64,000 nt of DNA, from contig JAWKHS010000014.1 in NCBI GenBank assembly GCA_041394705.1, positions 105,830 through 169,829 of the forward strand, given 5' to 3'. Of this stretch, positions 19,146 to 27,889 are shown in pieces. Numbering within the stretch: position 1 is the first letter of the stretch; each line of letters begins with the position of its first letter. Position numbers and translations under genes: made by a program. The stretch comes from Vicinamibacterales bacterium. GTDB lineage: Bacteria > Acidobacteriota > Vicinamibacteria > Vicinamibacterales > UBA2999. The notes under the pieces were generated by a model. That model searched no databases, was not told the DNA's origin, and worked only from the letters and a program-made list of their open reading frames with translations.

Positions 19146-20753
19146 CTACCTCAGCGCCGCGGGTGTGAGCCATCGCTGCACGCGCGCCAGCACGACGTCC
19201 ACCACCACGGCCAGGAGCGCCGCCGGAATCGCCCCGGACAGGATCATGCGCGAATCGGCCAGCGCCAGCCCGGCCACGATGGGATCGCCCAGGCCGCCGC
19301 CGCCCACGAACGCCGCGAGCGTGGCGGTGCCCACGTTGGTGACGGCGGCTGTCCTGATCCCCGCCATGATGACGGGCATGGCCAGCGGCACCCGCACCCA
19401 CCACAGCACCTGCCGGCCCGTCATGCCGAGCGCCGTCGCCGCCTCCACCGCCTGCGGATCCGCCTGCCGCACGCCGGTCACCGTGCCGCGCACGATGGGA
19501 TAGAGCGAATAGAGGAAGAGGGCCGCGATCGACGGCACGATGCCGATCCCCAGCACCGGCAGCATGAACGCCAGGAGCGCGATGCCCGGCATCGTCTGGA
19601 GGAGACCGACGCCTCGGGTCGCGGCCTCGGCGGCGGCCGCCCGGGTCAGCGACAGGCCCAGCCCCACCCCGACCACGATGGCCGCGACCATCGACAGCCC
19701 CGTGAGCGACAGGTGCCGCGCGCTCTTCGCCGCCAGCATCTGGCGCTGCGCCCAGAGGTAGTCCAGGAACGAGCCGTCCGCTCCCGCCGGCGCGGCCTGG
19801 AGGTCGCCCTCGGTGGTTCGGACGGTCCGTCCGCTCCGGGGCGCCACGAGTCCAAGTTCGACGAGGGCGTCGTGCGCGATGTCCCCGACGGCGTCGCCCT
19901 CCACCTCGAGCCTCGCGTTCAGCCGGCGCATGCGCTCGACGTCCAGCCGGCCGCCGAGCCGCGACAGCGCGGCCACGACGCCGGGATGCTCGCGGGCGAC
20001 GGCGCCCCTGACGAGCGGCGCGGCGTCGTAGGGAGGGAACACGTGCTGGTCGTCCTCGAGCACGGTCAGCGGGTAGCGCGACAGCAGGCCATCGGTCGAG
20101 AACGCATCGATGATGTCCACCTCGCCCTGCGCGAGCGCGGGGTACTTCAGCGCCGGGGCGATGACGCGCACGGACCGCGGCGCCAGCCCGTAGGCGTCCC
20201 GGAGCTTGGGCAGACCGTCCGCGCGGCCGACGAAGTCGGCCGTGAAGCCCGCGCGCAGGGTCTCGCTCACCCGCGCCACGTCGCTGAGCGTGCGGAGACC
20301 GAGGCGGGCGGCCATGTCGGTCCGCACGGACATGGCATAGGTGTTCTCGAACCCGAGGGGCGGCAGCCAGCGGACGTCGTAGCGGCGCTCGGTCTCGCGG
20401 GCGACGGTGTTGAACACCACCTGGCGGTCAGTCGAGAGGGGCGCCTTGAGAATCACGAGCAGTCCCGTGCCCGTGTACTCGGGGTAGACGTCGATTTCGC
20501 CGCGCGCCAGGGCCGGGAACGCGATGTCGGTCGATCCGAGGCCGAGGCGCCGCGTCACGGTCAGGCCGCGCGACTCGATCACCTGCGCGAAGATCTCGGC
20601 GAGCAGGTACGACTCGCCGAACGGCTTGGAGCCGACGACCACCGGCCGCGACGGATCGGCGGGCCGCGCCTGACCGGACGCGCCCGGTGCGGCCAGCACC
20701 ACCGCCGCGAGCCCCGCGAGGCCCAGGACGACACGCCTGACGGTGGCGGTCAT
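19146..20753 (-). CDS. Osmoprotectant-type ABC transporter: substrate-binding protein fused to permease (binding domain first)
   Basis: The 535-aa protein has an N-terminal hydrophobic export or anchor segment. Residues ~35-300 form an OpuAC/OpuBC-type binding domain (VVVGSKPFGESYLLAEIFAQ, YPEYTGTGLLVIL, EVDIIDAFSTDG). A permease domain with about five helices follows from ~350 (GLLQTMPGIALLAFML, EAATALGMTGRQVLWWVRVPLAMP, GGGGLGDPIVAGL). Transporters of this family import glycine betaine, choline, carnitine, ergothioneine or similar quaternary amines; the ligand is not determined here. Known fusions usually place the permease first. The start ATG overlaps the ATPase stop (ATGA). Confidence 0.9.
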   Translation of the reverse strand: MTATVRRVVLGLAGLAAVVLAAPGASGQARPADPSRPVVVGSKPFGESYLLAEIFAQVIESRGLTVTRRLGLGSTDIAFPALARGEIDVYPEYTGTGLLVILKAPLSTDRQVVFNTVARETERRYDVRWLPPLGFENTYAMSVRTDMAARLGLRTLSDVARVSETLRAGFTADFVGRADGLPKLRDAYGLAPRSVRVIAPALKYPALAQGEVDIIDAFSTDGLLSRYPLTVLEDDQHVFPPYDAAPLVRGAVAREHPGVVAALSRLGGRLDVERMRRLNARLEVEGDAVGDIAHDALVELGLVAPRSGRTVRTTEGDLQAAPAGADGSFLDYLWAQRQMLAAKSARHLSLTGLSMVAAIVVGVGLGLSLTRAAAAEAATRGVGLLQTMPGIALLAFMLPVLGIGIVPSIAALFLYSLYPIVRGTVTGVRQADPQAVEAATALGMTGRQVLWWVRVPLAMPVIMAGIRTAAVTNVGTATLAAFVGGGGLGDPIVAGLALADSRMILSGAIPAALLAVVVDVVLARVQRWLTPAALR

Positions 20754-21496
20754 CGCGGGTCTCCGCCGACGCGCGCGCGCCGGAGCAGCTCGGTCACGTA
20801 CCCGGTGGCCGGCGAGCCGGCGAGGACGGCCGGCGTCGCCACCTGCTCGATGCGCCCGGCGCGCATCACGGCCACGCGGTCGGCCAGCAGGAAGGCCTCG
20901 TGGAGATCGTGCGTCACGAGCAGCACGGCGATCGGGCTGCGGGCCCGCAGCGCGAGGAACATCGCCTGGAGGTCGCTCCGGGTGATGGCATCGAGCGCCC
21001 CGAACGGCTCGTCGAGGAGCACGATGCGGGGGTGGTCGGCGAGCGCGCGGGCGAAGGCCACACGCTGGCGCTGGCCGCCGGACAGCTCTCGCGGCCACCG
21101 GGGGCCGAAGTCGGCGGCCGACAGGCCGACCAGATCCAGCGCCGCCGTCGCCCGCGTCGAGGCGTCGGGCCGGCCCGTCAGCGTGGGCACGAGCGCCGCG
21201 TTCCTGGCGACCGTCCAGTGCGGCAGCAGGCCGCCGTCCTGCGGCACGAATCCGATGTGGCGGCGCAGGGCGACCACGTCGCGACCGGCCACCGGGACAC
21301 CGTCCACGTCCACCTCGCCGTCGTCGACGCGGGTCAGGCCGTTGAACGCGCGGAGCAGCGTGCTCTTGCCGGATCCGCTCTCGCCCACGAGCGCCACGCA
21401 CTCGCCGTGCGCGACCTCGATCGACACGCCGTCGAGCGCCGTGACCGGTCCGTAGCGCTTCGACACGGCGACGGCGCGGAGGGCGATCTCGGGCAT
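20750..21496 (-). CDS. Osmoprotectant-type ABC transporter ATP-binding protein
   Basis: The 248-aa ATPase has Walker A GESGSGKST, signature ELSGGQRQRVAFARAL, Walker B RIVLLDEPFGALD and the switch His (LLVTHDLHEAFLLAD). It lacks the C-terminal CBS domains of OpuAA/OpuCA-like subunits, so ionic-strength gating by CBS is not expected. It should energise the fused permease encoded next, with which it overlaps by 4 nt. The beta-barrel gene ends 12 nt upstream. Confidence 0.93.
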   Translation of the reverse strand: MPEIALRAVAVSKRYGPVTALDGVSIEVAHGECVALVGESGSGKSTLLRAFNGLTRVDDGEVDVDGVPVAGRDVVALRRHIGFVPQDGGLLPHWTVARNAALVPTLTGRPDASTRATAALDLVGLSAADFGPRWPRELSGGQRQRVAFARALADHPRIVLLDEPFGALDAITRSDLQAMFLALRARSPIAVLLVTHDLHEAFLLADRVAVMRAGRIEQVATPAVLAGSPATGYVTELLRRARVGGDPR

Positions 21497-21508
21497 CGTC
21501 CGCGCGCT

Positions 21509-22207
21509 CTAGAGCCCGGCGAACACGCGCAGCGCGGCGACGGGCATGGACCGGGCGCCGCTCGCGAAGGTGATGCCACCGGAGCGCCAGCTCCAGCCGG
21601 TCTCGGCGGACAGGCCCACCGGGCGGCGGCCCGGACCGCCGCGCCACCACCAGCGGACCCCGACCCCCGCCGTCCACGCCTGCCCCGTCTCCAGGAGCAC
21701 GTTCGCCTCGTGCAGCTGGCGCAGATAGGCCCCGCCCGCGGCCAGGAAGGGACTGAGGCGGCGCCGCCACGACCAGCGGACGAGGTCGTAGGTGACGCGC
21801 ACCCCGACGGTGTATTCGTCGACGCGCTCGCCGACCGTCGTGGTCGCGCCGGCCTCGGCGTCGCCCGTGACCGACGTGGAGAGCGTGGGACGCGCGGCCG
21901 TGCCGCCCACCTCCACCGCCAGGGCCCGCGTGACGGGCACGGCGACGGCCACGTCCGCCCGCGCCGCCGCTCCCAGCGTGGAGTCGGTGCGGAACAGCGT
22001 GAAGGCCGGCGGCGTGCTCGTCGCGATGGTCGCGGTCCGCGTCTCGGCCGCCACCGCGCCGAGCGCATCGGCGCCGACCCAGCCGCCGCCGACGCTCACG
22101 ACCGGCCGCCAGGGCCGCCACTCCGGCGCGGCGGCGCCGGCGCCCTGCGCCCGGGCCGCCCCAGGGGCCAGGAGGCAGGCGAAAACGATCAGCAGCGCCT
22201 GCCTCAT
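21509..22207 (-). CDS. Predicted outer-membrane beta-barrel protein
   Basis: The 232-aa protein has a signal peptide (ending AARAQ). The mature part is rich in alternating hydrophobic and polar strands with many Gly, Thr and aromatic residues (VVSVGGGWVGAD, YTVGVRVTYDLV, FLAAGGAYLRQ, WTAGVGVRWWW) and ends in AALRVFAGL. The pattern suggests a small beta-barrel of about 8-10 strands, although the last residue is Leu rather than the usual Phe. I recognise no family. It is joined to the matrixin gene by an ATGA overlap. Confidence 0.65.
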   Translation of the reverse strand: MRQALLIVFACLLAPGAARAQGAGAAAPEWRPWRPVVSVGGGWVGADALGAVAAETRTATIATSTPPAFTLFRTDSTLGAAARADVAVAVPVTRALAVEVGGTAARPTLSTSVTGDAEAGATTTVGERVDEYTVGVRVTYDLVRWSWRRRLSPFLAAGGAYLRQLHEANVLLETGQAWTAGVGVRWWWRGGPGRRPVGLSAETGWSWRSGGITFASGARSMPVAALRVFAGL

Positions 22208-23196
22208 CGCCGGTGGACCTCGATGTCCACCGGCCGCGAGGCGCCCCCGGCCTGCACCACGGCGAGCCTGGGACCGAAGGTCACGGCGAAGTCCACGTCG
22301 ATCCGGCTCGGCGTGAAGAAGCTCTCGAGGTCCGCGTCATCGAGCGGTTCCACCCGCAGGACGTAGGGCCCCTCCGGCAGCCCCGCGATCACGAAGAGGC
22401 CGTCGTCGGACAGCGTGTAGCCGCCCACGAGCACCCCCGACTCGAGACCGAACGCGACGACGTGCGCGCCGTAGACGCCCCGGCCGTCCTTGAGGACGTG
22501 GCCCTGCACGCTGCCGACCCGCGAGTCGTCGAGCGCGTCGTAGAGGTCCCGGACCCCGGCGAGGTCGTCGGCCTGCGGCACGCGATCGGCGATGCTGCCC
22601 GACGGCCACGCAATCGGGAACATGATCGCGCCGGTGGACACGACGCGCCTCCCGGTGCCGCTGACCTCGGTTTCGCCGATCGCCGAGTGGCCGAGCCCCA
22701 GCAGGTGCCCGAGCTCATGGAGGGCCACCGACTCGACGTCGTTCGCGCCGGCTTCCCCGCCGGCGGCCGTGGACCAGCGGAAGCGCGTGTTGAAGTAGAT
22801 GTCCGACTCGATGAGGGCGCCGGTCTCGGCGTCCAGCACGAACGTGGTCGCGCCGAGCACGCGTTCCTGGTCGGGACGGTCGAGGAACCCGATGGTCGAG
22901 CGGCCATCGACGTCGAGCGGCAGGCTCCGCGTGAGGCTCCCCCCGGTGAAGGACACCGGCAGGCCCTCCACGCGCGACCACGTCGCGGCGGCGCGGCCCA
23001 CGGCGTCGGCGAACGCCTGGGCGGTCACGCCGCTGACGTCGCGCTCGGTGATCGAGTACGCGATCGGACCGGGCGACCAGCGCACCGGCACGGTACGGCC
23101 GTTCACGTCGACGCCGAACTTCAGGTAGGCGGAGGCGCGCAGGGGGACCAACGCCGTCACCAGCACGATCAGGGACGCGAGCCGGCGGGCGCTCAT
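22204..23196 (-). CDS. Secreted matrixin-type metallopeptidase (M10) with C-terminal regulatory-like domain
   Basis: The 330-aa protein has a signal peptide (ending RASAY). A metzincin catalytic domain carries HELGHLLGLGH, the full HExxHxxGxxH motif, and a Met-turn AIMFP. From about residue 245 a carboxypeptidase-regulatory-like beta domain follows (GSVQGHVLKDGRGVYGA to GLPEGPYVLRVEPL). No propeptide with a cysteine switch is seen. It should be a zinc endopeptidase in the periplasm or outside. The start ATG overlaps the stop of the upstream secreted protein (ATGA), and its own stop overlaps the barrel gene. Confidence 0.88.
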   Translation of the reverse strand: MSARRLASLIVLVTALVPLRASAYLKFGVDVNGRTVPVRWSPGPIAYSITERDVSGVTAQAFADAVGRAAATWSRVEGLPVSFTGGSLTRSLPLDVDGRSTIGFLDRPDQERVLGATTFVLDAETGALIESDIYFNTRFRWSTAAGGEAGANDVESVALHELGHLLGLGHSAIGETEVSGTGRRVVSTGAIMFPIAWPSGSIADRVPQADDLAGVRDLYDALDDSRVGSVQGHVLKDGRGVYGAHVVAFGLESGVLVGGYTLSDDGLFVIAGLPEGPYVLRVEPLDDADLESFFTPSRIDVDFAVTFGPRLAVVQAGGASRPVDIEVHRR

Positions 23197-23735
23197 CGGT
23201 CGGCCCCGAGCGCGCGCACGTCGGCGCCGAAGACGTCCAGCGACCGCGGGGCCCGGGAGACACTGCCACGCCGGACCAGGCCGGGCATCGACGACACGGG
23301 CGTGGGCACGACCAGCTTCGGGCCGCCCGGCGTCCGCTCGACGACGCGGTAGACCCCCAGCGACAGGCCGATGGGACGTGGCATCGCAGGGGCTCGGCCT
23401 GCCAGGAACACCACCACCTCGTCGCCGACGCTGAAGACGGGCGCGCCGGGCACGACGACGATGCGTCCGCCGGCCTGCCCGCCGGGGACGACGAAGGTGG
23501 CCGTGTCGGTCGCAGCGCCCTTGTAGGCGTCGAGGACGTCGACGGTGATGGACGACTCGATCGTGCGCCGGTCGCTGGTCCACCGGGCCTGGACGTCGCG
23601 GACCTGGCCGTGGACCACGGCCACCGACTCGCGCACGAGTTCGTCGAACGTGGCGGGCAGCACGGTGAGCCCGCGCGCCGGGCCGGCGGCCACGAGCAGC
23701 ACGGCGGCCAGGCAGGAGATCGAGAGGCGTCGCAT
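23193..23735 (-). CDS. Secreted protein of unknown function, first gene of matrixin/ABC operon
   Basis: The 180-aa protein has a signal peptide (ending PARGL). It has a beta-rich domain with the pattern FDELVRESVAVVHGQVRDV, ITVDVLDAYKG, VPGGQAGG, PVFSVGDEVVVFL. To my knowledge domains like this often sit beside bacterial matrixins, but no function is established. Coupling by ATGA to the matrixin gene suggests a partner, inhibitor or substrate role, which is inference. A TAGACT hexamer lies 6 nt before the ATG at 23735. Confidence 0.7.
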   Translation of the reverse strand: MRRLSISCLAAVLLVAAGPARGLTVLPATFDELVRESVAVVHGQVRDVQARWTSDRRTIESSITVDVLDAYKGAATDTATFVVPGGQAGGRIVVVPGAPVFSVGDEVVVFLAGRAPAMPRPIGLSLGVYRVVERTPGGPKLVVPTPVSSMPGLVRRGSVSRAPRSLDVFGADVRALGADR

Positions 23736-23741
23736 CCCCAG

Positions 23742-23747
23742 AGTCTA
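23742..23747 (-). promoter_or_regulatory. -10 element heading the seven-gene operon (leaderless)
   Basis: TAGACT, then 6 nt (CTGGGG), then the ATG at 23735 on the minus strand. It would drive genes from 23735 down to 16677. No -35 hexamer is apparent in the very GC-rich sequence upstream. Confidence 0.5.
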
Positions 23748-23787
23748 CCGCGCGGCGCCGCGGCGCCAGGCGCGGGCGTCGACCGCC

Positions 23788-24948
23788 TCAGGGCCGTCGG
23801 CGCGCGACGTCCAGGACGGCCTCGGCCACGCGCGCGGTCGATCCCGGCGGCCCGAGGCGCGCCCGCGTGTCGGCGAGTCGCGCGTGCGTTCGTGTCCAGC
23901 GATCACGATCCAGCAGCAAGCCGGACGTCTCGGCGGCGATCGCCTCCGGCGTGCATCCGTCCTGGATCAATTCGGGCACGATCCGCTCGCCCGCGATCAG
24001 GTTCGCCATCGCGTAGGTGTCGACGGTCACGAGCGGCTTGCCGAGGGCGTAGGTGAGCGGCGACAGCTTGTACACGACGACCATCGGCCGTTCGTGCAAC
24101 GCGGTCTGGGCCGTGGCGGTGCCCGACGCCGTCACCACGACGTCGGCGGCCGCGAGCACGTCGTCGGTGCGATCCACGACGAGCGGCAGGCCGGGCCAGG
24201 CGCGAGTGAGATCGGCGAACTCGCCGCCCTGGCGGCCCGGCGCGCAGGCCACGGCGAACTGGACGCCGGGCACCCGCGCGGCGACGAGCGGCAGGGCCGC
24301 CGCGATCACCGGGACCAGGCGCGAGATCTCGTTGTGCCGGCTGCCGGGCAGCAGCGCCACGACCGGCCGGGCGGGGTCGAGTCCCAGCGACGTCCGGAGC
24401 GCCCCCTGCGCCCGCACCGCCTCGACGGGGTCGGCCGGCGGCGCGGGCACGGCATCCACCAGCGGATGTCCGAGGAACCGCACCGGGACGCCGGCCTCGC
24501 GGTACAAGGCCTCTTCGAAGGGAAAGATCGGCAGCGCCAGGGTCACGTGCCGCTGCATCGCCGCCATCCGGCCGGCCCGCCACGCCCAGATCTGGGGCGT
24601 GACGTAGTAGACGACCGGCACGCCGCTGGCGGCCAGCCGCGCCATCAGCCGGAAGTTGAAGTCGGGATAGTCCACGACGACGAGGACGTCCGGCCGCGTC
24701 TCCGCCGCCGCCCGCGCGAGCCGGCGCAGCATGGCGAACGACGCCGGCAGCACGCGGACGGCCTCGGTCAGACCCGTGACCGACAGGCCGGCGTAGTCGC
24801 CCACGAGCCGCACGCCTGCGGCCCGGCACTGGGGCCCCCCGAAACCGAAGACGTCGGTGTCGGGGGCCTGCGCACGCACCGCACGGGCGAGGGCCCCGGC
24901 ATAGGTGTCGCCGGACGGCTCGCCGCACGAGACCATCACCCGCAGCAT
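23788..24948 (-). CDS. lpxB: Lipid-A-disaccharide synthase
   Basis: The 386-aa glycosyltransferase (GT19) joins UDP-2,3-diacylglucosamine and lipid X to make the lipid A disaccharide at the inner membrane. Family features are VSCGEPSGDTYAGAL at the N-terminus, FGFGG, VLVVDYPDFNFRLM, VYYVTPQIWAWRAGR, FLGHPLVD, LLPGSRHNEI and SGTATAQTALHERPMVVVYK. ATG 24948 fits the conserved N-terminus; GTG 24957 would add three residues. It follows the M16 pair by 28 nt on the same strand. Confidence 0.96.
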   Translation of the reverse strand: MLRVMVSCGEPSGDTYAGALARAVRAQAPDTDVFGFGGPQCRAAGVRLVGDYAGLSVTGLTEAVRVLPASFAMLRRLARAAAETRPDVLVVVDYPDFNFRLMARLAASGVPVVYYVTPQIWAWRAGRMAAMQRHVTLALPIFPFEEALYREAGVPVRFLGHPLVDAVPAPPADPVEAVRAQGALRTSLGLDPARPVVALLPGSRHNEISRLVPVIAAALPLVAARVPGVQFAVACAPGRQGGEFADLTRAWPGLPLVVDRTDDVLAAADVVVTASGTATAQTALHERPMVVVYKLSPLTYALGKPLVTVDTYAMANLIAGERIVPELIQDGCTPEAIAAETSGLLLDRDRWTRTHARLADTRARLGPPGSTARVAEAVLDVARRRP

Positions 24949-24976
24949 GCGGTCCACGGGTCGTACGGGGCCTGGC

Positions 24977-26494
24977 TCAGGGCCGCGCGCCGGGCCGGGC
25001 CTTCCGGAGATCGGCGGCGGTCAGGTCGAGCTGGTCGATGGAAATCCGCTCGACGCTGGTGAACCCCGCGCCCGCCAGGTCCTTGATGAAGCGGTCGGCG
25101 TCGCCCACGAGCACGACGGACAGCTGGCTCGGCTTCAACCACGCCTTGGCCACGCGCTGCACGTCGTCCACGGTGACGGACCGGACCCGCTCGGGGTAGG
25201 CCGGCAGGTCGTCCAGCGGCAGTTCGTAGAAGAGCTGATTGAGGACGCGGCTGGCGATGGCGTCCGGTTCCTCGATCGAGAGCGGGAAGCTGCCGGCCAG
25301 GAAGTCCTGCGCTCCGTGCAGCTCGCCCTCGTAGACGCGCTCGCGCTGCAGCCGGTAGAACTCGTCCACGACGGTCCGCACGGCCTCGACGGTCGCCTCG
25401 GTGCGCGTGTCGGTCTCGGCGATGACGGCGCCCGTCTGCTTGTAGGCGTCCAGGTCGGCGGAGGCGCCGTAGGTGAGCGCCTTCTGCGAGCGCAGGACCT
25501 GCTGCAGCCGGTTCCCACCCTCGCCGCCGAGAATCTTCACGACCTGATCCATGACCAGGTGATCCGGGTGCTTGCGCGCGAAGAGGACGTGCCCGGCGCG
25601 GATCTCGGTCTGCACGGCGCCCGGCTTGTCGATGACGACGACGCGCTTCACGGGCGGCGGCGGATCCACGGGCGCGACGGCGGGCACGGCGCCCTTCGCC
25701 CACCCGCCGAACACGCGCTCCACTTGGCGATAGCCCTCGTCCGGCGTCACGTCGCCGACGATGGCGATGAGGGCGTTGTTCGGCAGGAACCACGTCGTGT
25801 GGAAGGCCACGAAGTCCGCGCGGGTGAGCGCGGCCAGCGACTCCCCGGTGCCGCCCGACGGCATGCCGTAGGGGTGGAAGCCGAAGACCAGCCGCTCGAT
25901 GACCTGGGACGCGACGGTGTCGGGGTCGTCGGCCGCCACCGCCAGCGACGACATCGCCTGCGCGCGCTGGCGCTCGATCTCCGAGTCGGCGAACGCGGGG
26001 TGCAGCACCACGTCGGCCATGAGGTCCAGCGCCTGGCCGAGGCCGTCCTTCATGCTCACCGTGTAGACGTTGGTGAGATCGCTGCCGGCGCCGGTGCCGA
26101 GGATGCCGCCCATGAAGTCGATCTCTTCGGCGATCTGTGCAGCCGACCGCGTGGCGGTCCCCTGGTCGAGGAGCGCGGCGGCGAGCATCGCCAGGCCCTC
26201 CTTGCCCTTGGGATCCTGCGCGGCCCCGGCGCGGACCAGCATCCGGGCGCTGACGATCGGCTGTTCGTCCTGGCTGACCAGCACCACCTGGAGCCCGTTG
26301 GCCAGCGTGCGGATCTCGTAGGGCGGGAACTTGACCGGCTTGGCGGCGAGCGGACGAGGCGGCCGCTCCGAGGGCCAGCGGAGGGCATCGGCCGGGCGCG
26401 GCGCCTGACCGGCCGACACCGCCACCGAGCCGACGAGAATGGCGATCGAGACGACGAGCGACGACTGCACGACGTGGAAAGCGCGGCGGCTCAT
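24977..26494 (-). CDS. M16-family peptidase homologue, non-catalytic partner
   Basis: The 505-aa exported protein (hydrophobic N-terminus ending near VSAGQ) has the M16 two-half fold. The site where the zinc motif HxxEH should be reads GLAMLAAALLDQG, so the metal ligands are absent. Other family parts are kept (TLANGLQVVLVSQDEQPIVSARML, WFLPNNALIAIVGDVTP, GGEGGNRLQQVLR). In M16B heterodimers such a subunit completes the chamber around an active partner. The partner is the upstream gene, whose stop overlaps this ATG (ATGA). Confidence 0.92.
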   Translation of the reverse strand: MSRRAFHVVQSSLVVSIAILVGSVAVSAGQAPRPADALRWPSERPPRPLAAKPVKFPPYEIRTLANGLQVVLVSQDEQPIVSARMLVRAGAAQDPKGKEGLAMLAAALLDQGTATRSAAQIAEEIDFMGGILGTGAGSDLTNVYTVSMKDGLGQALDLMADVVLHPAFADSEIERQRAQAMSSLAVAADDPDTVASQVIERLVFGFHPYGMPSGGTGESLAALTRADFVAFHTTWFLPNNALIAIVGDVTPDEGYRQVERVFGGWAKGAVPAVAPVDPPPPVKRVVVIDKPGAVQTEIRAGHVLFARKHPDHLVMDQVVKILGGEGGNRLQQVLRSQKALTYGASADLDAYKQTGAVIAETDTRTEATVEAVRTVVDEFYRLQRERVYEGELHGAQDFLAGSFPLSIEEPDAIASRVLNQLFYELPLDDLPAYPERVRSVTVDDVQRVAKAWLKPSQLSVVLVGDADRFIKDLAGAGFTSVERISIDQLDLTAADLRKARPGARP

Positions 26495-27876
26495 GGGCGG
26501 GTGCCCCCGTTCTTGGGCATGACGTGCAGGACCACGCGGGAGGCGGGCGTGAAGTAGGTCTTGGCCACCCGTTGGACGTCGGTCTTGGACATGTTCTGGA
26601 AGATCTGGAATTCGCCGTCGGCCGTCGTCAGGTCGGCGTGCAGCACTTCGGCGTGCGCCAGGACCTGGGCCTTGTTCTGCACGGTCTCCCGCATGAGGAT
26701 GTAGTCGCGGGCGAACTGGTTCTTGGCGCGCTGGAGCTCCCGGTCCGTGACCCCCTCCGCCGCCACCTTGTCCAGCTCGGCGATCAGGGCTTGCTCCACC
26801 GCGTCGGGCGACTGTCCCGGCGCGACGAGCGCGACCGTGTAGAAGAGGTTGGGGTGCTCGATCAGGTTCGCGCTGCCGAAGGCCGCGACCGCCAGCCGCT
26901 TCTCGTAGACCAGGCTCCGGTGGATGCGCGAGCTGTCGCCGTCGCTCAGAATCTTCGCCAGTACGTGCAGCGGGTACGAGTCGGGGTGGCCGTCGTAGGT
27001 GATGTGGTGGGCCACGACGACCGCCGGCAGGGGCCAGTTCTCCTGCAGCGTCACCCGTGTTTCCTTCACCGGCGCCGGCTCCATCGCGATGTCGCGCGGG
27101 ACCTTCCCCGCCCCGGCCGGGATGCGGCCGAAGTAGCGCGTGATGAGGTCCGTCGTCTCGGCGACGTCGAAGTCGCCGGCGACCACCAGCGTCGCATTGG
27201 CCGGAATGTAGAACGTGTCGAAGAAGGCCCGGACGTCCTCGATGGTCGCCGCGTCCAGATCGGCCATGCTGCCGATCACGGGGTTCTTGTAGGGGTGGGT
27301 GGTGAAGGCATGGGCGTAGAGCAGCTCGTTCAGGTTGCCGAACGGCTGGTTGTCCACGCGCATCCGCCGTTCCTCCTTGACGACCTCGCGTTCGCTGACG
27401 AAGGTCTGCTCGTCGATGCGGAGCGAGCCGAGGCGATCCGCCTCCATCCACAGCACGAGCGGCAGGTACTGCGAGGGGACGGTGTTCCAGTAGACCGTCG
27501 TGTCCTCGTTCGTGTACGCGTTGGCCCGTCCCCCCACCGACGAGACGATCGACGTGTGCTGCTCGGGCTCCACGTTCTTCGAGCCCTTGAACATCATGTG
27601 CTCGAAGAGGTGGGCGAAGCCGGTCCGGCCGGGCCGCTCGTTCTTCGAGCCGACGTGGTACCAGATCTGGACGTGGGCGATCGGCGTCGAGCGATCGGTG
27701 TGGAAGATCACCGTGAGGCCGTTCGGCAGCGTGAACCGCTGGTACTGCAGCTTCGGCGGCGCGACGGCCGCGTCGAGCGGCGCCCACCAGGCGGCGCCCG
27801 CGGCGAAGGCGACGACAATGGCCGCGAGCGCGCGGCGCCTGAGGACCGGGACGACGCGCGAGACGAGGCTCTTCAT
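26491..27876 (-). CDS. M16-family zinc peptidase, catalytic subunit
   Basis: The 461-aa exported protein has the inverted zinc motif HLFEH (in FAHLFEHMMFKGSKN, about residues 89-93) and a downstream helix with the expected Glu ligand (EREVVKEERRMR). The C-terminal half has NATLVVAGDFDVAE. It should form a processing-peptidase-like chamber with the downstream non-catalytic partner and degrade peptides in the periplasm. A CATAAT hexamer lies about 12 nt before the ATG and could be a promoter, but lpxD is only 13 nt upstream, so readthrough is equally likely. Confidence 0.93.
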   Translation of the reverse strand: MKSLVSRVVPVLRRRALAAIVVAFAAGAAWWAPLDAAVAPPKLQYQRFTLPNGLTVIFHTDRSTPIAHVQIWYHVGSKNERPGRTGFAHLFEHMMFKGSKNVEPEQHTSIVSSVGGRANAYTNEDTTVYWNTVPSQYLPLVLWMEADRLGSLRIDEQTFVSEREVVKEERRMRVDNQPFGNLNELLYAHAFTTHPYKNPVIGSMADLDAATIEDVRAFFDTFYIPANATLVVAGDFDVAETTDLITRYFGRIPAGAGKVPRDIAMEPAPVKETRVTLQENWPLPAVVVAHHITYDGHPDSYPLHVLAKILSDGDSSRIHRSLVYEKRLAVAAFGSANLIEHPNLFYTVALVAPGQSPDAVEQALIAELDKVAAEGVTDRELQRAKNQFARDYILMRETVQNKAQVLAHAEVLHADLTTADGEFQIFQNMSKTDVQRVAKTYFTPASRVVLHVMPKNGGTRP

Positions 27877-27889
27877 ACGGGTAGAACGA

